In this document: positions 14,323 through 21,969 of the stretch, in pieces | How the letters are laid out: each line of letters opens with the position of its first letter | Numbering within the stretch: the first letter of the stretch is position 1 | Source: Scatomorpha gallistercoris | Lineage (GTDB): Bacteria > Bacillota > Clostridia > Oscillospirales > Oscillospiraceae | Assembly (NCBI GenBank): GCA_018713005.1 | Contig: DVFX01000059.1 | Coordinates: 1 to 22,855, forward strand | DNA: 22,855 nt | Reading direction: 5' to 3' | Notes under the pieces: generated by a model | Databases searched by the model: none | Told to the model about the DNA's origin: nothing | What the model saw: the letters and a program-made list of their open reading frames with translations, nothing else | Program-made: the position numbers and the translations under genes

Positions 14323-15132
14323 TCAGCCGCCCTGTTCCTGAGCTATGCCGTCCACGGCGATGAGGCTCAGCACGCTCTTGACGCCCACGTTCTGGCGCAG
14401 GTATTCGGAGCAGCGCCGGAGCAGCGCGTCCAGATACGCGCTCTGCCCGGCCGTGAGCGAGACCCTGGCCTTGCCCAGCAGCACGTCGGCCAGCTTTTCC
14501 CTCGCGGCGCGCAGCATTGCGGCGCAGCGGCGTGAGTCCATCCCCTCGTTGGACGTACACCACAGCAGCAGCTCGCCTCTGGAGCCTCCTGCGAGTTTGC
14601 CCAGCAGCTCCATCGCGTCCGAGGCGGCCTCGTCGCTCTCGAGCGCGTCCGCGTTGGTGCGTATGAGCTCGCAGCGCGAGCGAACGGTCGGCAGAAGCTG
14701 CTGCGGGTTTGCGGCGCAGAGTATGAACGACGCGCTCTCCGGCGGCTCCTCAAGCAGCTTGAGCAGCGCGTTCTGCGCCTGAAGGTTCATGGTGTCCGCG
14801 TCCTGGATTATATAGGCCTTGCCGCTGCCCTCGTTGGGCATGACGGGCGCGGAGGCGGCGACGGAGCGCACCTGGTCGACGGTTATCTCGCGCTTCTTGC
14901 GGCCCTGGCTGTCCAGGGCGGCGGTGACGGTTATCACGTCGGGGTGTATGCCCTCGAGCACCTTGCGGCATGCGCGGCATTTACCGCAGGGCTTGTATGC
15001 GGCGGCGCCGTCCTCGCAGAGCATGGCCGCAGCCAGCCTGACGGCGAGGCTGTTGCGCGCCTCCTCGTTCATTGAGGCGGAAATATAGGCGTGGGCGAGC
15101 TTGGTCCCGCCCGGGATGCTGAATGTTTCCAT
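14323..15132 (-). CDS. holB: DNA polymerase III delta-prime subunit (clamp loader)
   Basis: Delta-prime is a clamp-loader subunit that helps place the sliding clamp on DNA. The 269-residue protein shows the zinc-binding cysteines C39, C49, C52 and C55 (CGKCRAC), the pairing motif QAQNALLKLLEEPP (118-131) with its Glu-Glu, and PTVRSRCELI (148-157), which contains the SRC motif. The region that usually holds a P-loop (after HAY at 14-16) reads SASMNEEARN and lacks Gly-x-x-Gly-x-Gly-Lys. The N-terminus is also short. ATP binding by this subunit is therefore unlikely, as is known for E. coli delta-prime. The ATG at 15132 is used; its ribosome binding site (AAAGG) is weak. A strong promoter lies upstream, and ricT follows in the same operon. 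Confidence 0.93.
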   Translation of the reverse strand: METFSIPGGTKLAHAYISASMNEEARNSLAVRLAAAMLCEDGAAAYKPCGKCRACRKVLEGIHPDVITVTAALDSQGRKKREITVDQVRSVAASAPVMPNEGSGKAYIIQDADTMNLQAQNALLKLLEEPPESASFILCAANPQQLLPTVRSRCELIRTNADALESDEAASDAMELLGKLAGGSRGELLLWCTSNEGMDSRRCAAMLRAAREKLADVLLGKARVSLTAGQSAYLDALLRRCSEYLRQNVGVKSVLSLIAVDGIAQEQGG

Positions 15133-15215
15133 ACCTTATATTTTACCTTTCCGCGACGGTATAGTCAACAAAATTCCTGCGGGGAGCGGCGTCCCGGCCG
15201 CTCAGACGCCACAAA

Positions 15216-15244
15216 ATTATACCACGGCGAGGAATAGCTTTCAA
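15216..15244 (-). promoter_or_regulatory. Promoter of the holB-ricT operon
   Basis: On the minus strand, TTGAAA (15244-15239), exactly 17 bases, then a perfect TATAAT (15221-15216). The leader of about 75 bases contains a 7-bp GC-rich palindrome (GAGCGGC/GCCGCTC, near 15184-15203). Confidence 0.8.
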
Positions 15245-15271
15245 CTATACCTCACTATGCTTTGCAGGTAT

Positions 15272-15300
15272 TTGCCATTTGACCGCAGCGGTGCTATCAT
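15272..15300 (+). promoter_or_regulatory. Promoter of the aldo/keto reductase gene
   Basis: TTGCCA (15272-15277), 17 bases, TATCAT (15295-15300). It stands back to back with the holB promoter, with 27 bases between the two -35 boxes. AAGGAGG lies just before the ATG. Confidence 0.65.
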
Positions 15301-15339
15301 CGGCTTGTCTAAGAGCTTAAACTCAAGGAGGAAGGCAAT

Positions 15340-16434
15340 ATGGAATACCGCAAGCTACCGCACGGGGGAGAGGGCGTGAGCGTACTCGGCCTGGGCAGCA
15401 GCTCTATGGGCGGGACGGGCGAATACGAGACCGAGGCCACGGTGTCCCTCGCCATTGAAAACGGTGTGAACTACTTCGACATGGCTGCGGCCGACGCAGT
15501 GCCGTTCCCGGCCTTCGGCAGGGCCGTCGGTTCTCAGCGCGGCAAGGTGTACTACCAGGTGCACTTCGGCGCGGTCTACGACTCCGGCGTCTACGGCTGG
15601 ACGCTTTCGCTCGAGGAGATAAAGCGCAGCGTGGATTGGCAGCTCAAGCAGCTGGGCACAGACTACATAGACGTGGGCTTCATACACTGCATAGACGAGT
15701 TTTCGGACCTGGACGAGGCCGAGCGCGAGGGCACGATTGACTACCTGCTTTCGCTCAAGCGCTCCGGCGCCGTCAGGCACATCGGCATGTCCACCCACAC
15801 GCCCGGCACGGCAATGCGTGCGCTGGACATGGGCTTGCTCGACGTCCTGATGTTTTCAATAAACGCCGCATATGACTACAAGCGCGGCGAGTACGGCATA
15901 GGCGAAGTGGCAGAGCGCGCGGAGCTCTACCGCCGCTGTGAACGCGAGGGCGTGGGCATCTCCGTGATGAAGCCCTTCGCGGGCGGGCAGCTGCTGAACG
16001 CCAAGACCTCGCCCTTCAAGCGCGCGCTCACGGAGTACCAGTGCCTGCAATACGCGCTTGACAAGCCGGGCGTCATGACCGTGCTGCCCGGAGTGCGAGA
16101 CAGGCGCGACCTCGAGCGGCTGCTGGGCTTTTTCAAGGCGGACGAGGCCGAGCGCGACTACTCGGTCATAGCGTCCTTCACGCCGGCGGAGGCCGAAGGC
16201 GTCTGCGTCTACTGCAGCCACTGCCAGCCCTGCCCGGCGGGCATAGACGTGGGCCTGGTCAACAAGTATTACGACCTAGCGCGGGCGGGGGACAAGCTCG
16301 CCGCCGACCACTACGCCCACCTCGGCATGCACGCCTCCGACTGCCTGCACTGCGGCCACTGCGATTCACGCTGTCCCTTCCATGTGCAGCAGAGCGCCCG
16401 CATGGAGGAGATAGCTGCATACTTCGGCGTATAA
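15340..16434 (+). CDS. Aldo/keto reductase-like protein with two C-terminal [4Fe-4S] motifs
   Basis: A 364-residue protein with an aldo/keto reductase barrel (about 1-280) and a ferredoxin-like C-terminus. Cys289, 292, 295, 298 and Cys335, 338, 341, 345 give two CxxCxxCxxxCP-type sets (the first is CxxCxxCxxCP). In the barrel, Asp47 (NYFDMA) and His116 (GFIHCID) of the usual catalytic tetrad can be placed. The usual Tyr position reads Asp52, and the usual Lys position (after KVY at 69-71) reads His75. Classical NADPH ketone reduction is therefore doubtful; a flavin- or ferredoxin-linked activity is possible but is inference. The ATG at 15340 follows AAGGAGGAAGG. It is a single-gene unit with its own promoter and a bidirectional terminator downstream. 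Confidence 0.85.
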   Translation: MEYRKLPHGGEGVSVLGLGSSSMGGTGEYETEATVSLAIENGVNYFDMAAADAVPFPAFGRAVGSQRGKVYYQVHFGAVYDSGVYGWTLSLEEIKRSVDWQLKQLGTDYIDVGFIHCIDEFSDLDEAEREGTIDYLLSLKRSGAVRHIGMSTHTPGTAMRALDMGLLDVLMFSINAAYDYKRGEYGIGEVAERAELYRRCEREGVGISVMKPFAGGQLLNAKTSPFKRALTEYQCLQYALDKPGVMTVLPGVRDRRDLERLLGFFKADEAERDYSVIASFTPAEAEGVCVYCSHCQPCPAGIDVGLVNKYYDLARAGDKLAADHYAHLGMHASDCLHCGHCDSRCPFHVQQSARMEEIAAYFGV

Positions 16435-16470
16435 GTTTACATAAGTAAAAAAGCGAAGCGCAAGGCATAG

Positions 16471-16497
16471 AAAAAGCGCCCCGGCGGGGCGCTTTTT
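16471..16497. terminator. Bidirectional terminator between the aldo/keto reductase and porB
   Basis: AAAAAGCGCCCC (16471-16482) pairs perfectly with GGGGCGCTTTTT (16486-16497) around GGC. Poly-A and poly-T arms make it effective for both converging units. Confidence 0.94.
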
Positions 16498-16510
16498 GCT
16501 GTTTTGGCGA

Positions 16511-17413
16511 TTATTTACCGCACAGGCGCTTTATGAGCTCGTAACGCTCGTCGGCAGTCTTTTGCAGCTCTGCGATCTCTTCTTCGCTGAGCTTGCTGAA
16601 CTTGCCGATGCCCTTCACGAACTCGGCGACCGTGATGGGCTTGCGGTTCTCGGTCATGTAATACCTGCCCTTGTCGCATTCCCAGAGCGGGAACATGTTG
16701 CAGGCCACCGCGCGGCGCGCGACGGCGATGCTCTCGTTGGGCTTGAAGCTCCAGCCTGTGGGGCAGGGAGAGAACACATGCAGGTAGGCGAAGCCGCGCT
16801 TGCTGGCCTCGAGGCCGTGCTGCACTTTGGCGACAAAGTCGGGCATGTTGCTGGGGCTGGCCGTGGCGCAGTACTCAATGTTGTGCATCGCCATGATGAG
16901 CGGGACGTACTTGGCGTTTTGCTCTTTGCCGTTTATGGCTGCGCCGGTGGGCGTGGTGCTCGTGCGGGAGCCGAGGCTGGTGGTGCTCGAGCGCTGGAAG
17001 CCCGTGTTCATGTAGCCCTCGTTGTCGTAGCAGACGTAGAGCATTTTCGTGCCGCGCTCGGCCGCGCCTGAAAGGCTCTGGAAGCCGCAGTCGGCGGTGG
17101 CGCCGTCGCCGCAGACGGCAACGATGTTCACGTCGGGGCGGCCGCGGCGCTGGTACATTTCGCTCACGCCGGACATGAAGCTCGCCGTGTTGTCCAGCAG
17201 TGTGATGTGTATCGGCGCGGTGCAGCCGTTCTGATAGCTCCAGCCGTCGACGCCTGCTCCGGCCATACATCCGGGAGGTACGGCGAAAACGCTGTTATTG
17301 CTCGCAATCTGCATCACGCGGCGGAGTATCAGCTCGCCGCCGCAGCCCTGGCAGGCGGAAGAGCCCGGGGTCATGACCTGCGGAGCGGTTTTCAATATGT
17401 CCATGTAGCTCAT
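16511..17413 (-). CDS. porB: 2-oxoacid:ferredoxin oxidoreductase beta subunit (probably pyruvate)
   Basis: The thiamine-diphosphate-binding subunit of an oxygen-sensitive enzyme that oxidises a 2-oxoacid and CoA to acyl-CoA and CO2, passing electrons to ferredoxin. The 300 residues contain CQGCGGE (21-27), the TPP/Mg motif GDGATADCGFQSLSGA (102-117), YVCYDNEGYMNTGFQRSST (126-144) and SPCPTGW (215-221). C21, C24, C49 and C217 are candidate ligands of the proximal [4Fe-4S] cluster. The NEGYMNTG and QRSST signature is that of four-subunit pyruvate enzymes such as the Thermotoga one. The ATG at 17413 follows AAGGAGGG. Last gene of porC-porD-porA-porB. Pyruvate is the likely substrate, but branched-chain 2-oxoacids are not excluded. 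Confidence 0.9.
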   Translation of the reverse strand: MSYMDILKTAPQVMTPGSSACQGCGGELILRRVMQIASNNSVFAVPPGCMAGAGVDGWSYQNGCTAPIHITLLDNTASFMSGVSEMYQRRGRPDVNIVAVCGDGATADCGFQSLSGAAERGTKMLYVCYDNEGYMNTGFQRSSTTSLGSRTSTTPTGAAINGKEQNAKYVPLIMAMHNIEYCATASPSNMPDFVAKVQHGLEASKRGFAYLHVFSPCPTGWSFKPNESIAVARRAVACNMFPLWECDKGRYYMTENRKPITVAEFVKGIGKFSKLSEEEIAELQKTADERYELIKRLCGK

Positions 17414-17425
17414 TTCATGCCCTCC

Positions 17426-18595
17426 TTAGTCCATCAGCCAGAGCGTGTCCGCGCGTCCGGCGCCGTCGAGCGCGAGCAGCTTCTCCGCGGCGGACACTAT
17501 GTGCGCCATGGAGATATCCGCTCCGCCCAGTCCGCCTATCGCGGAGAAGTGCGCCTTGCCCGCGAGCGCTTCGCCCAATGCGGCGCAGGTCTCGACGTAC
17601 ATCGGGCCGGCGTCCCAGCCGAAGCTCACGGAGCGGTCGACGACGGCAAAGCCCTTAACGCGGTCAAGGGCCTCGCGCACACGCTTCGCGGGGAAGGGAC
17701 GGGTGAAGCGCAGCTTGAGCACGCCAATCTTAACGCCGCGCCCGCGCAGCTCATCCACCACGTCTCTCGCCGTGCCGGTCATACCGCCGACGGTGACCAG
17801 GGCGTAGTCCGCGTCCTCGAGCCTGTATGTGTCTATGCAGCCGCCGTAGGAGCGGCCAAAGGCGGCGGCAAACTTTTCGTCAACTTCGTCTATTACCGGC
17901 AGGGCGGCCTGCATTGCCTGCAGGTGGTCGTGCCTGTACTTCATCAGCAGCTCGCCCGGCGTCATGGGGTCGAGAGCCTGGGGCGTCGCGGGCTCAAGCT
18001 TTGCGGGTAGGCTGTACGGCGGCAGGAAGGCGTCGACATCTGCCTGCGTGGGCACCTCCACGCGCTCAACGAGGTGGCTTGAGTAGAAACCGTCGTAGCA
18101 GACGTTGACCGGGATGAGCACGCGCTCATCCTCGGCGAGCATGTAGCCCTGGATTATCATGTCCAGAATCTCCTGGTTCGTCTCGCAGAAGCACTGAATC
18201 CAGCCCGCCTCACGCACGCTCATCGCGTCCTGCTGGCCCGACCAGATGGTCTCGGGCGAGGTCATCTCGCGCGTGGCAATGGCCATGACCATCGGCAGGC
18301 GCAGCGTGCTCATGCGGAAGTACGGCTCGTACATCAGCGCCAGGCCCTGGGCGCTGGTGGCGGTGAACACCCTGCCGCCCGCCGCGGCCGCGCCCTGCAC
18401 GACGCTCATTGCGCTGTGTTCGCTCTCAACCTGCACCATGCGGCTGTCCAGCTCTCCGGAGAAAACAAGGTCGGCGAGCCCCTCGACAACCGAGCTCTGC
18501 GGGGTTATCGGGTAGGCGGCTATGAGGTCGGGACGGCAGAGCGCCGCTCCCATTGTCGCGCATTTGTTGCCTGTAAGTGCCTTTATTTCGCCCAT
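17426..18595 (-). CDS. porA: 2-oxoacid:ferredoxin oxidoreductase alpha subunit
   Basis: Partner of the beta subunit in the catalytic core. The 389 residues begin with the pyrimidine-binding domain: YPITPQS at 28-34, VESEHSAMS at 56-64 and TATSAQGLALMYE at 78-90. A transketolase C-terminal-like domain follows, with VTVGGMTGTARDVVDELRGRG and LKLRFTRPFP (about 264-312). Length and order match PorA of four-subunit enzymes. The ATG at 18595 follows GGAGGTGA, which lies inside the 3' end of porD; one base separates the two genes. porB begins 12 bases after the porA stop. Such close packing suggests fixed stoichiometry by coupled translation. Confidence 0.92.
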   Translation of the reverse strand: MGEIKALTGNKCATMGAALCRPDLIAAYPITPQSSVVEGLADLVFSGELDSRMVQVESEHSAMSVVQGAAAAGGRVFTATSAQGLALMYEPYFRMSTLRLPMVMAIATREMTSPETIWSGQQDAMSVREAGWIQCFCETNQEILDMIIQGYMLAEDERVLIPVNVCYDGFYSSHLVERVEVPTQADVDAFLPPYSLPAKLEPATPQALDPMTPGELLMKYRHDHLQAMQAALPVIDEVDEKFAAAFGRSYGGCIDTYRLEDADYALVTVGGMTGTARDVVDELRGRGVKIGVLKLRFTRPFPAKRVREALDRVKGFAVVDRSVSFGWDAGPMYVETCAALGEALAGKAHFSAIGGLGGADISMAHIVSAAEKLLALDGAGRADTLWLMD

Positions 18596-18596
18596 C

Positions 18597-18851
18597 TCAC
18601 TTCACCTCCGGCTCCATAGTTATTGCGTGCTTGGGACACTCGGCGGCGCAGATGCCGCAGCCCTTGCAGTAGTCGTAGCTTATGAGTATCTCTTTGCCCT
18701 CGGCGTAGATGCTGCCCACCGGGCAGTAGGCTAGGCACTGCCCGCAGTTTACGCAGCGGTTCTTGTCCATAACCGGGCGCACGACGCGCCAGGACGCCGT
18801 GTCGAGTATGTAAATGCCCTGGTTTCCGAGCGGTGTAACGTGTCTGTCCAT
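18597..18851 (-). CDS. porD: 2-oxoacid:ferredoxin oxidoreductase delta subunit (2x[4Fe-4S] ferredoxin)
   Basis: The 84-residue electron-transfer subunit that carries two [4Fe-4S] clusters between the TPP site and external ferredoxin. Its cysteine sets are C33, C36, C39, C43-Pro and C62, C65, C68, C72-Pro, both of the CxxCxxCxxxCP type. A 30-residue N-terminal extension precedes them, as is usual for PorD. The ATG at 18851 follows AAAGGAGG, which overlaps the porC stop. It lies between porC and porA, the order seen in Thermotoga-like operons. Confidence 0.93.
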   Translation of the reverse strand: MDRHVTPLGNQGIYILDTASWRVVRPVMDKNRCVNCGQCLAYCPVGSIYAEGKEILISYDYCKGCGICAAECPKHAITMEPEVK

Positions 18852-18863
18852 GCCGCGCCTCCT

Positions 18864-19397
18864 TTAGCAGATTTTTACCGCGTCGTAGGCGCGCATGGCG
18901 GCGGCGCGGTTCGCTTCGCCGAACTCGTCGGCGATGTTGTCAAAGAGCTTTGACGAGTCAATCAGCCCCGTGGCCTTCGCAAAGGCCCCGAGCATGGCCG
19001 TGTTCGGGATGCTGCGGCCAATCTCGTCCATAGCTATGCCCGTCGCGTCGACAACGGCCACCTTCGCTGCCCGGGCCGGGATGCCCAGCTCCTCGGGCGT
19101 GTGCACTGAGTTGATGACCACGGTGCCGCCCTCCTTGAGCCCGGCGTAGGTGGCGGGCAGGTGAACGAGCGTGTCATCGAGAATTATGAGCACATCCGGC
19201 TCATACACCTGGGTCTTGCGGCGTATCTGCTCCTCGCTAAGGCGCAGGAAACCAAACACGGGAGAGCCCTTGCGCTCCACGCCGAAGAAGGGGATGAACT
19301 GCCCGTAGTGCCCGGTTTCAACAGCGGTCCTGACGACTATGTGGCTGGCTTTTACCAGTCCCTGGCCGCCGCGGCCGTGCAGGCGTATCTCTTCCAT
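18864..19397 (-). CDS. porC: 2-oxoacid:ferredoxin oxidoreductase gamma subunit
   Basis: The 177-residue gamma subunit, thought to take part in CoA binding and complex assembly. It has the family signatures GRGGQG (8-13) and GVERKGSPV (39-47), followed by DVLIILDDTLV (about 68-78). It is the first gene of the operon; its ATG at 19397 follows AGGAGTGA 5-6 bases upstream. The operon promoter must lie within 19398-19470, divergent from the GNAT promoter; a TATAAA is visible around 19416-19421 but has no convincing -35 box. Confidence 0.92.
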   Translation of the reverse strand: MEEIRLHGRGGQGLVKASHIVVRTAVETGHYGQFIPFFGVERKGSPVFGFLRLSEEQIRRKTQVYEPDVLIILDDTLVHLPATYAGLKEGGTVVINSVHTPEELGIPARAAKVAVVDATGIAMDEIGRSIPNTAMLGAFAKATGLIDSSKLFDNIADEFGEANRAAAMRAYDAVKIC

Positions 19398-19471
19398 CTT
19401 ATCACTCCTCGCAGTTTATACAAAAATTTTGCGTCCGTTTTGTGCATTTATTATGGCGAAACACTCTGCTC

Positions 19472-19500
19472 TTGACGGCTCAAGCGATGTTCGCTATAAT
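19472..19500 (+). promoter_or_regulatory. Promoter of the GNAT-IclR gene pair
   Basis: TTGACG (19472-19477), exactly 17 bases, then TATAAT (19495-19500). Transcription should start near 19507, exactly at an in-frame ATG, so the downstream GTG with a ribosome binding site (19576) is preferred as start, leaving a leader of about 70 bases. Confidence 0.8.
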
Positions 19501-19575
19501 AACAATATGTTCGTTTTGCGAACCCCATCTGGCTGGATAATAACACTTCCAGGCCGTAAAGTCAAGGAGGACGGT

Positions 19576-19998
19576 GTGATAAGACGCATGGAGGCCGCGG
19601 ACCTGGACGCCGCGGCGGAGATATGGCTGGCATCCAACCTGGACGCGCACGATTTTATCCCGGCTGAGTATTGGCGGGGGAATTTTCAGGCGGTCAAGGC
19701 ACAGCTGCCGGAGGCCGAGGTATATGTCTGCGAGGAGGACGGCGGGCTGTCCGGGTTCATCGGCCTGGAAGGCGAGTACATCGCCGGGCTGTTTGTGGCG
19801 AAGCCGGAGCGCTCGCGCGGCGTGGGGAAGCAGCTGCTGGACGCGGCCAAGGCGGCGCACGACTACCTGGAGCTGCGCGTGTACGCGGAGAACTGGCCTG
19901 CGGTCAAGTTCTATTACCGTGAGGGCTTCACGCTCTGCTCGCAGGACGTGGACGGAAGCACCGGTGCGGATGAGTATCTGATGGCGTGGTGGGCTTGA
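19576..19998 (+). CDS. GNAT-family N-acetyltransferase
   Basis: A 140-residue acetyl-CoA-dependent acetyltransferase. The acetyl-CoA-binding motif is ERSRGVGKQLLDAAK (78-92), following the strand YIAGLFV (68-74). The C-terminal AVKFYYREGFTL (109-120) is the typical GNAT motif B. The overall pattern (IWLASNLDAHDFIPAEYW at 16-33) resembles YjaB-like small acetyltransferases, whose substrate is not known here. The GTG at 19576 lies five bases after AAGGAGG; an ATG at 19507 in the same frame would be leaderless. The IclR gene starts one base after its stop, so the two are probably translated together. Confidence 0.85.
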   Translation: MIRRMEAADLDAAAEIWLASNLDAHDFIPAEYWRGNFQAVKAQLPEAEVYVCEEDGGLSGFIGLEGEYIAGLFVAKPERSRGVGKQLLDAAKAAHDYLELRVYAENWPAVKFYYREGFTLCSQDVDGSTGADEYLMAWWA

Positions 19999-19999
19999 C

Positions 20000-20758
20000 A
20001 TGGATACAGGCTCGCAGTATATTTTGTCCTCGCTCGACCACGCGCTGGACGTTTTGAACCTGTTTTTTGAGCACGAGGAGCTCAGCGCGGCCACGGCGGC
20101 CAGGGAACTGGGCGTGAGCCGCACGGCTGCCTTCCGCATGCTCTATACCCTCGAGGCCAAGGGCTGCCTCACGCGCACGCCGGAGGGCGCGTACCGTCTC
20201 GGCATAAAGCTCTTTTCGCTCGGCGCGCTGGCGCAGAGCCGCATGGTGCTTACCGGACTTGTACGCCCGCATCTGACACATCTGGCGGATGAGACGGGGG
20301 AGACGGCGCATCTGGCCATCATGGACGGGCCGTACCACATAGTGTTTGTGGACAAGGCCCTCGGCAGGCTGAACCTCAAGATGGACACGGTGCTCGGCGA
20401 CCGGCGCTGGGCGCATCAGACTGCGACAGGCAAGATGCTGCTCTCGCTCAAATCGCGCGAGCAGTGGGAGCAGTACGCCCGGGCGGCGGTGTTTAACCGC
20501 CCGACGCCGAACGCAATAACCGAGCCGGAGGCGCTGTTTGCGGAGCTGGAGCTCACCCGCGAGCGCGGCTGGGCCATAGACAACGAGGAGAGCGAGGAGG
20601 GCCTGACCTGCTTCGCCGTGCCGCTCATCGACCGCTCCGGGGCGGCCATCGCCGCGATAAGCTGCTCGGGACCGAGCACGCGCATGGAGCGCAACCGCGC
20701 TGCCCGCCTTGCCGGGCTGCGCCGCGCCGCCGCAGACATAGCAAAGAGCACAGGGTAA
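20000..20758 (+). CDS. IclR-family transcriptional regulator
   Basis: A 252-residue regulator. The N-terminal winged helix-turn-helix (about 5-68) shows LSAATAARELGVSRTAAFRM (28-47), and an IclR effector-binding domain spans about 75-250 (ADETGETAHLAIMDG, then ATGKMLLSL and FAVPLIDRSGAAIAAISCSGP). IclR regulators typically sense small organic acids or aromatic metabolites. The ATG at 20000 follows the GNAT stop by one base and has only a weak ribosome binding site, consistent with translational coupling. A terminator follows at 20763-20788. The flanking leftward por and ser operons are possible targets by proximity only. Confidence 0.93.
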   Translation: MDTGSQYILSSLDHALDVLNLFFEHEELSAATAARELGVSRTAAFRMLYTLEAKGCLTRTPEGAYRLGIKLFSLGALAQSRMVLTGLVRPHLTHLADETGETAHLAIMDGPYHIVFVDKALGRLNLKMDTVLGDRRWAHQTATGKMLLSLKSREQWEQYARAAVFNRPTPNAITEPEALFAELELTRERGWAIDNEESEEGLTCFAVPLIDRSGAAIAAISCSGPSTRMERNRAARLAGLRRAAADIAKSTG

Positions 20759-20762
20759 AATA

Positions 20763-20788
20763 ACAGAGCCGCCAAAAGGCGGCTCTGT
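20763..20788. terminator. Bidirectional terminator between the IclR gene and serA
   Basis: ACAGAGCCGCC (20763-20773) pairs perfectly with GGCGGCTCTGT (20778-20788) around AAAA, followed by TTGTTTG. On the other strand the stem is followed by TATTTTA, so it can also end the serC-serA transcript. Confidence 0.9.
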
Positions 20789-20805
20789 TTGTTTGATATT
20801 AGGTT

Positions 20806-21969
20806 TTAGATGACGCGCACGCGCAGGACGTCGGGGTCCTTGAGAATCTCGGAGGTTATCTCGCCGTTTACCTTTTCGGCGAGGTCTATCATCGTGTAGG
20901 CGTAGCCGCCGCGCGGCTTGTTTATCATGTGCTCAATGTTGATGTTGCGCGCGGAAATGAGCTCGAGGATGGTGTTTATCTTGTTCGGCACGTTGCGGTG
21001 CAGCACGCAGAGGCGGCAGACACCCAGGCGGTCGAGGCTGGCGTTCGGGAGATTGACCGAGTTCTTTATGTTGCCGTTGGCGAGGTAGTCGTATATCTCC
21101 TGCGCGGCCATGATGGAGCACTTGTCCTCGCTCTCGGGGGTGCAGGCGCCCAGGTGGGGCAGGGTGATGCAGTTCTTCACGCCGATGAGCTTGGCGTTCG
21201 GGAAATCGGTGACGTACTTGCCGACGCGGCCGCTCTCGAGCGCGGCAATCATGGCGTCGTCGTCCACAACCTCGGCGCGGGACTCGTTCATTATACGCAC
21301 GCCGGGGCGCATCATGGCCAGGGCGTCGGCGTTTATCATGTGGTGGGTGCCGTCGTTGTAGGGTACGTTCAGGCTGATGTAGTCGCAGGTGCGGAAGATG
21401 TCCTCGACGTAATCGACGTGTATGACGTTGCGGGAGAGGCGCCAGGCGCTCTCAATGGAGATATAGGGGTCGTAGCCGCGCACGGTCATGCCGAACTCGA
21501 GCGCAAGGTTGGCGACCAGGGAGCCGATGGCGCCCAGACCGATGACGCCAAGGCTCTTGCCGCAGAGCTCGGGGCCGGAGAAAGCGCTTTTGCCCTTCTC
21601 GACCAGGGCCGGGACCTCGTCGCCCTTGTCGGCTATCGTCTTGACCCAGTCGATTGCGCCGAGCATGTCCCGGGAAGCGAGCAGCATGTCGAAGATTATC
21701 ATCTCTTTTGTCGCGTCGGCGTTCGCGCCGGGGGCGTTGAACACGACTATGCCGCGCTCCGCGCAGTCCTCAATGGGGATGTTGTTCACGCCCGCGCCCG
21801 CGCGGCCTATGCAGAGCAGCTCAGGCCAGAACTCGGTGTGGTGCAGGTCTGCGCTGCGTATGAGCAGGGCCTCCGGGTTCTCAACCTGGGAGCCGACCTC
21901 GCAGCCGTGGTTCTCAAGAATCTGAGTGCCGAGCGGCGAGATTGTGTTCATCGTCTTTATCTTAAACAT
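20806..21969 (-). CDS. serA: D-3-phosphoglycerate dehydrogenase (ACT-domain form)
   Basis: First step of serine synthesis: NAD-dependent oxidation of 3-phosphoglycerate to 3-phosphohydroxypyruvate. The 387 residues comprise a catalytic domain with GRAGAGVNNIP (55-65), a Rossmann domain with GLGAIG (144-149), the catalytic Arg231 (NESRAEVVD) and His272 (LPHLGA), and a C-terminal ACT domain (about 317-387) that probably gives serine feedback. The loop that holds the catalytic Glu in E. coli SerA is shortened here (VTDFPNAKLIG). The ATG at 21969 follows GAGGTGG; an in-frame ATG at 21984 lacks a good site. The start overlaps the end of serC by eight bases, so the two are translationally coupled. 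Confidence 0.93.
   Translation of the reverse strand: MFKIKTMNTISPLGTQILENHGCEVGSQVENPEALLIRSADLHHTEFWPELLCIGRAGAGVNNIPIEDCAERGIVVFNAPGANADATKEMIIFDMLLASRDMLGAIDWVKTIADKGDEVPALVEKGKSAFSGPELCGKSLGVIGLGAIGSLVANLALEFGMTVRGYDPYISIESAWRLSRNVIHVDYVEDIFRTCDYISLNVPYNDGTHHMINADALAMMRPGVRIMNESRAEVVDDDAMIAALESGRVGKYVTDFPNAKLIGVKNCITLPHLGACTPESEDKCSIMAAQEIYDYLANGNIKNSVNLPNASLDRLGVCRLCVLHRNVPNKINTILELISARNINIEHMINKPRGGYAYTMIDLAEKVNGEITSEILKDPDVLRVRVI

Noticed and set aside
18597..19397. Split or frameshifted single large pyruvate:ferredoxin oxidoreductase
   Set aside because: Each subunit has its own ribosome binding site, start and stop, and a normal length; this is the genuine four-gene form.
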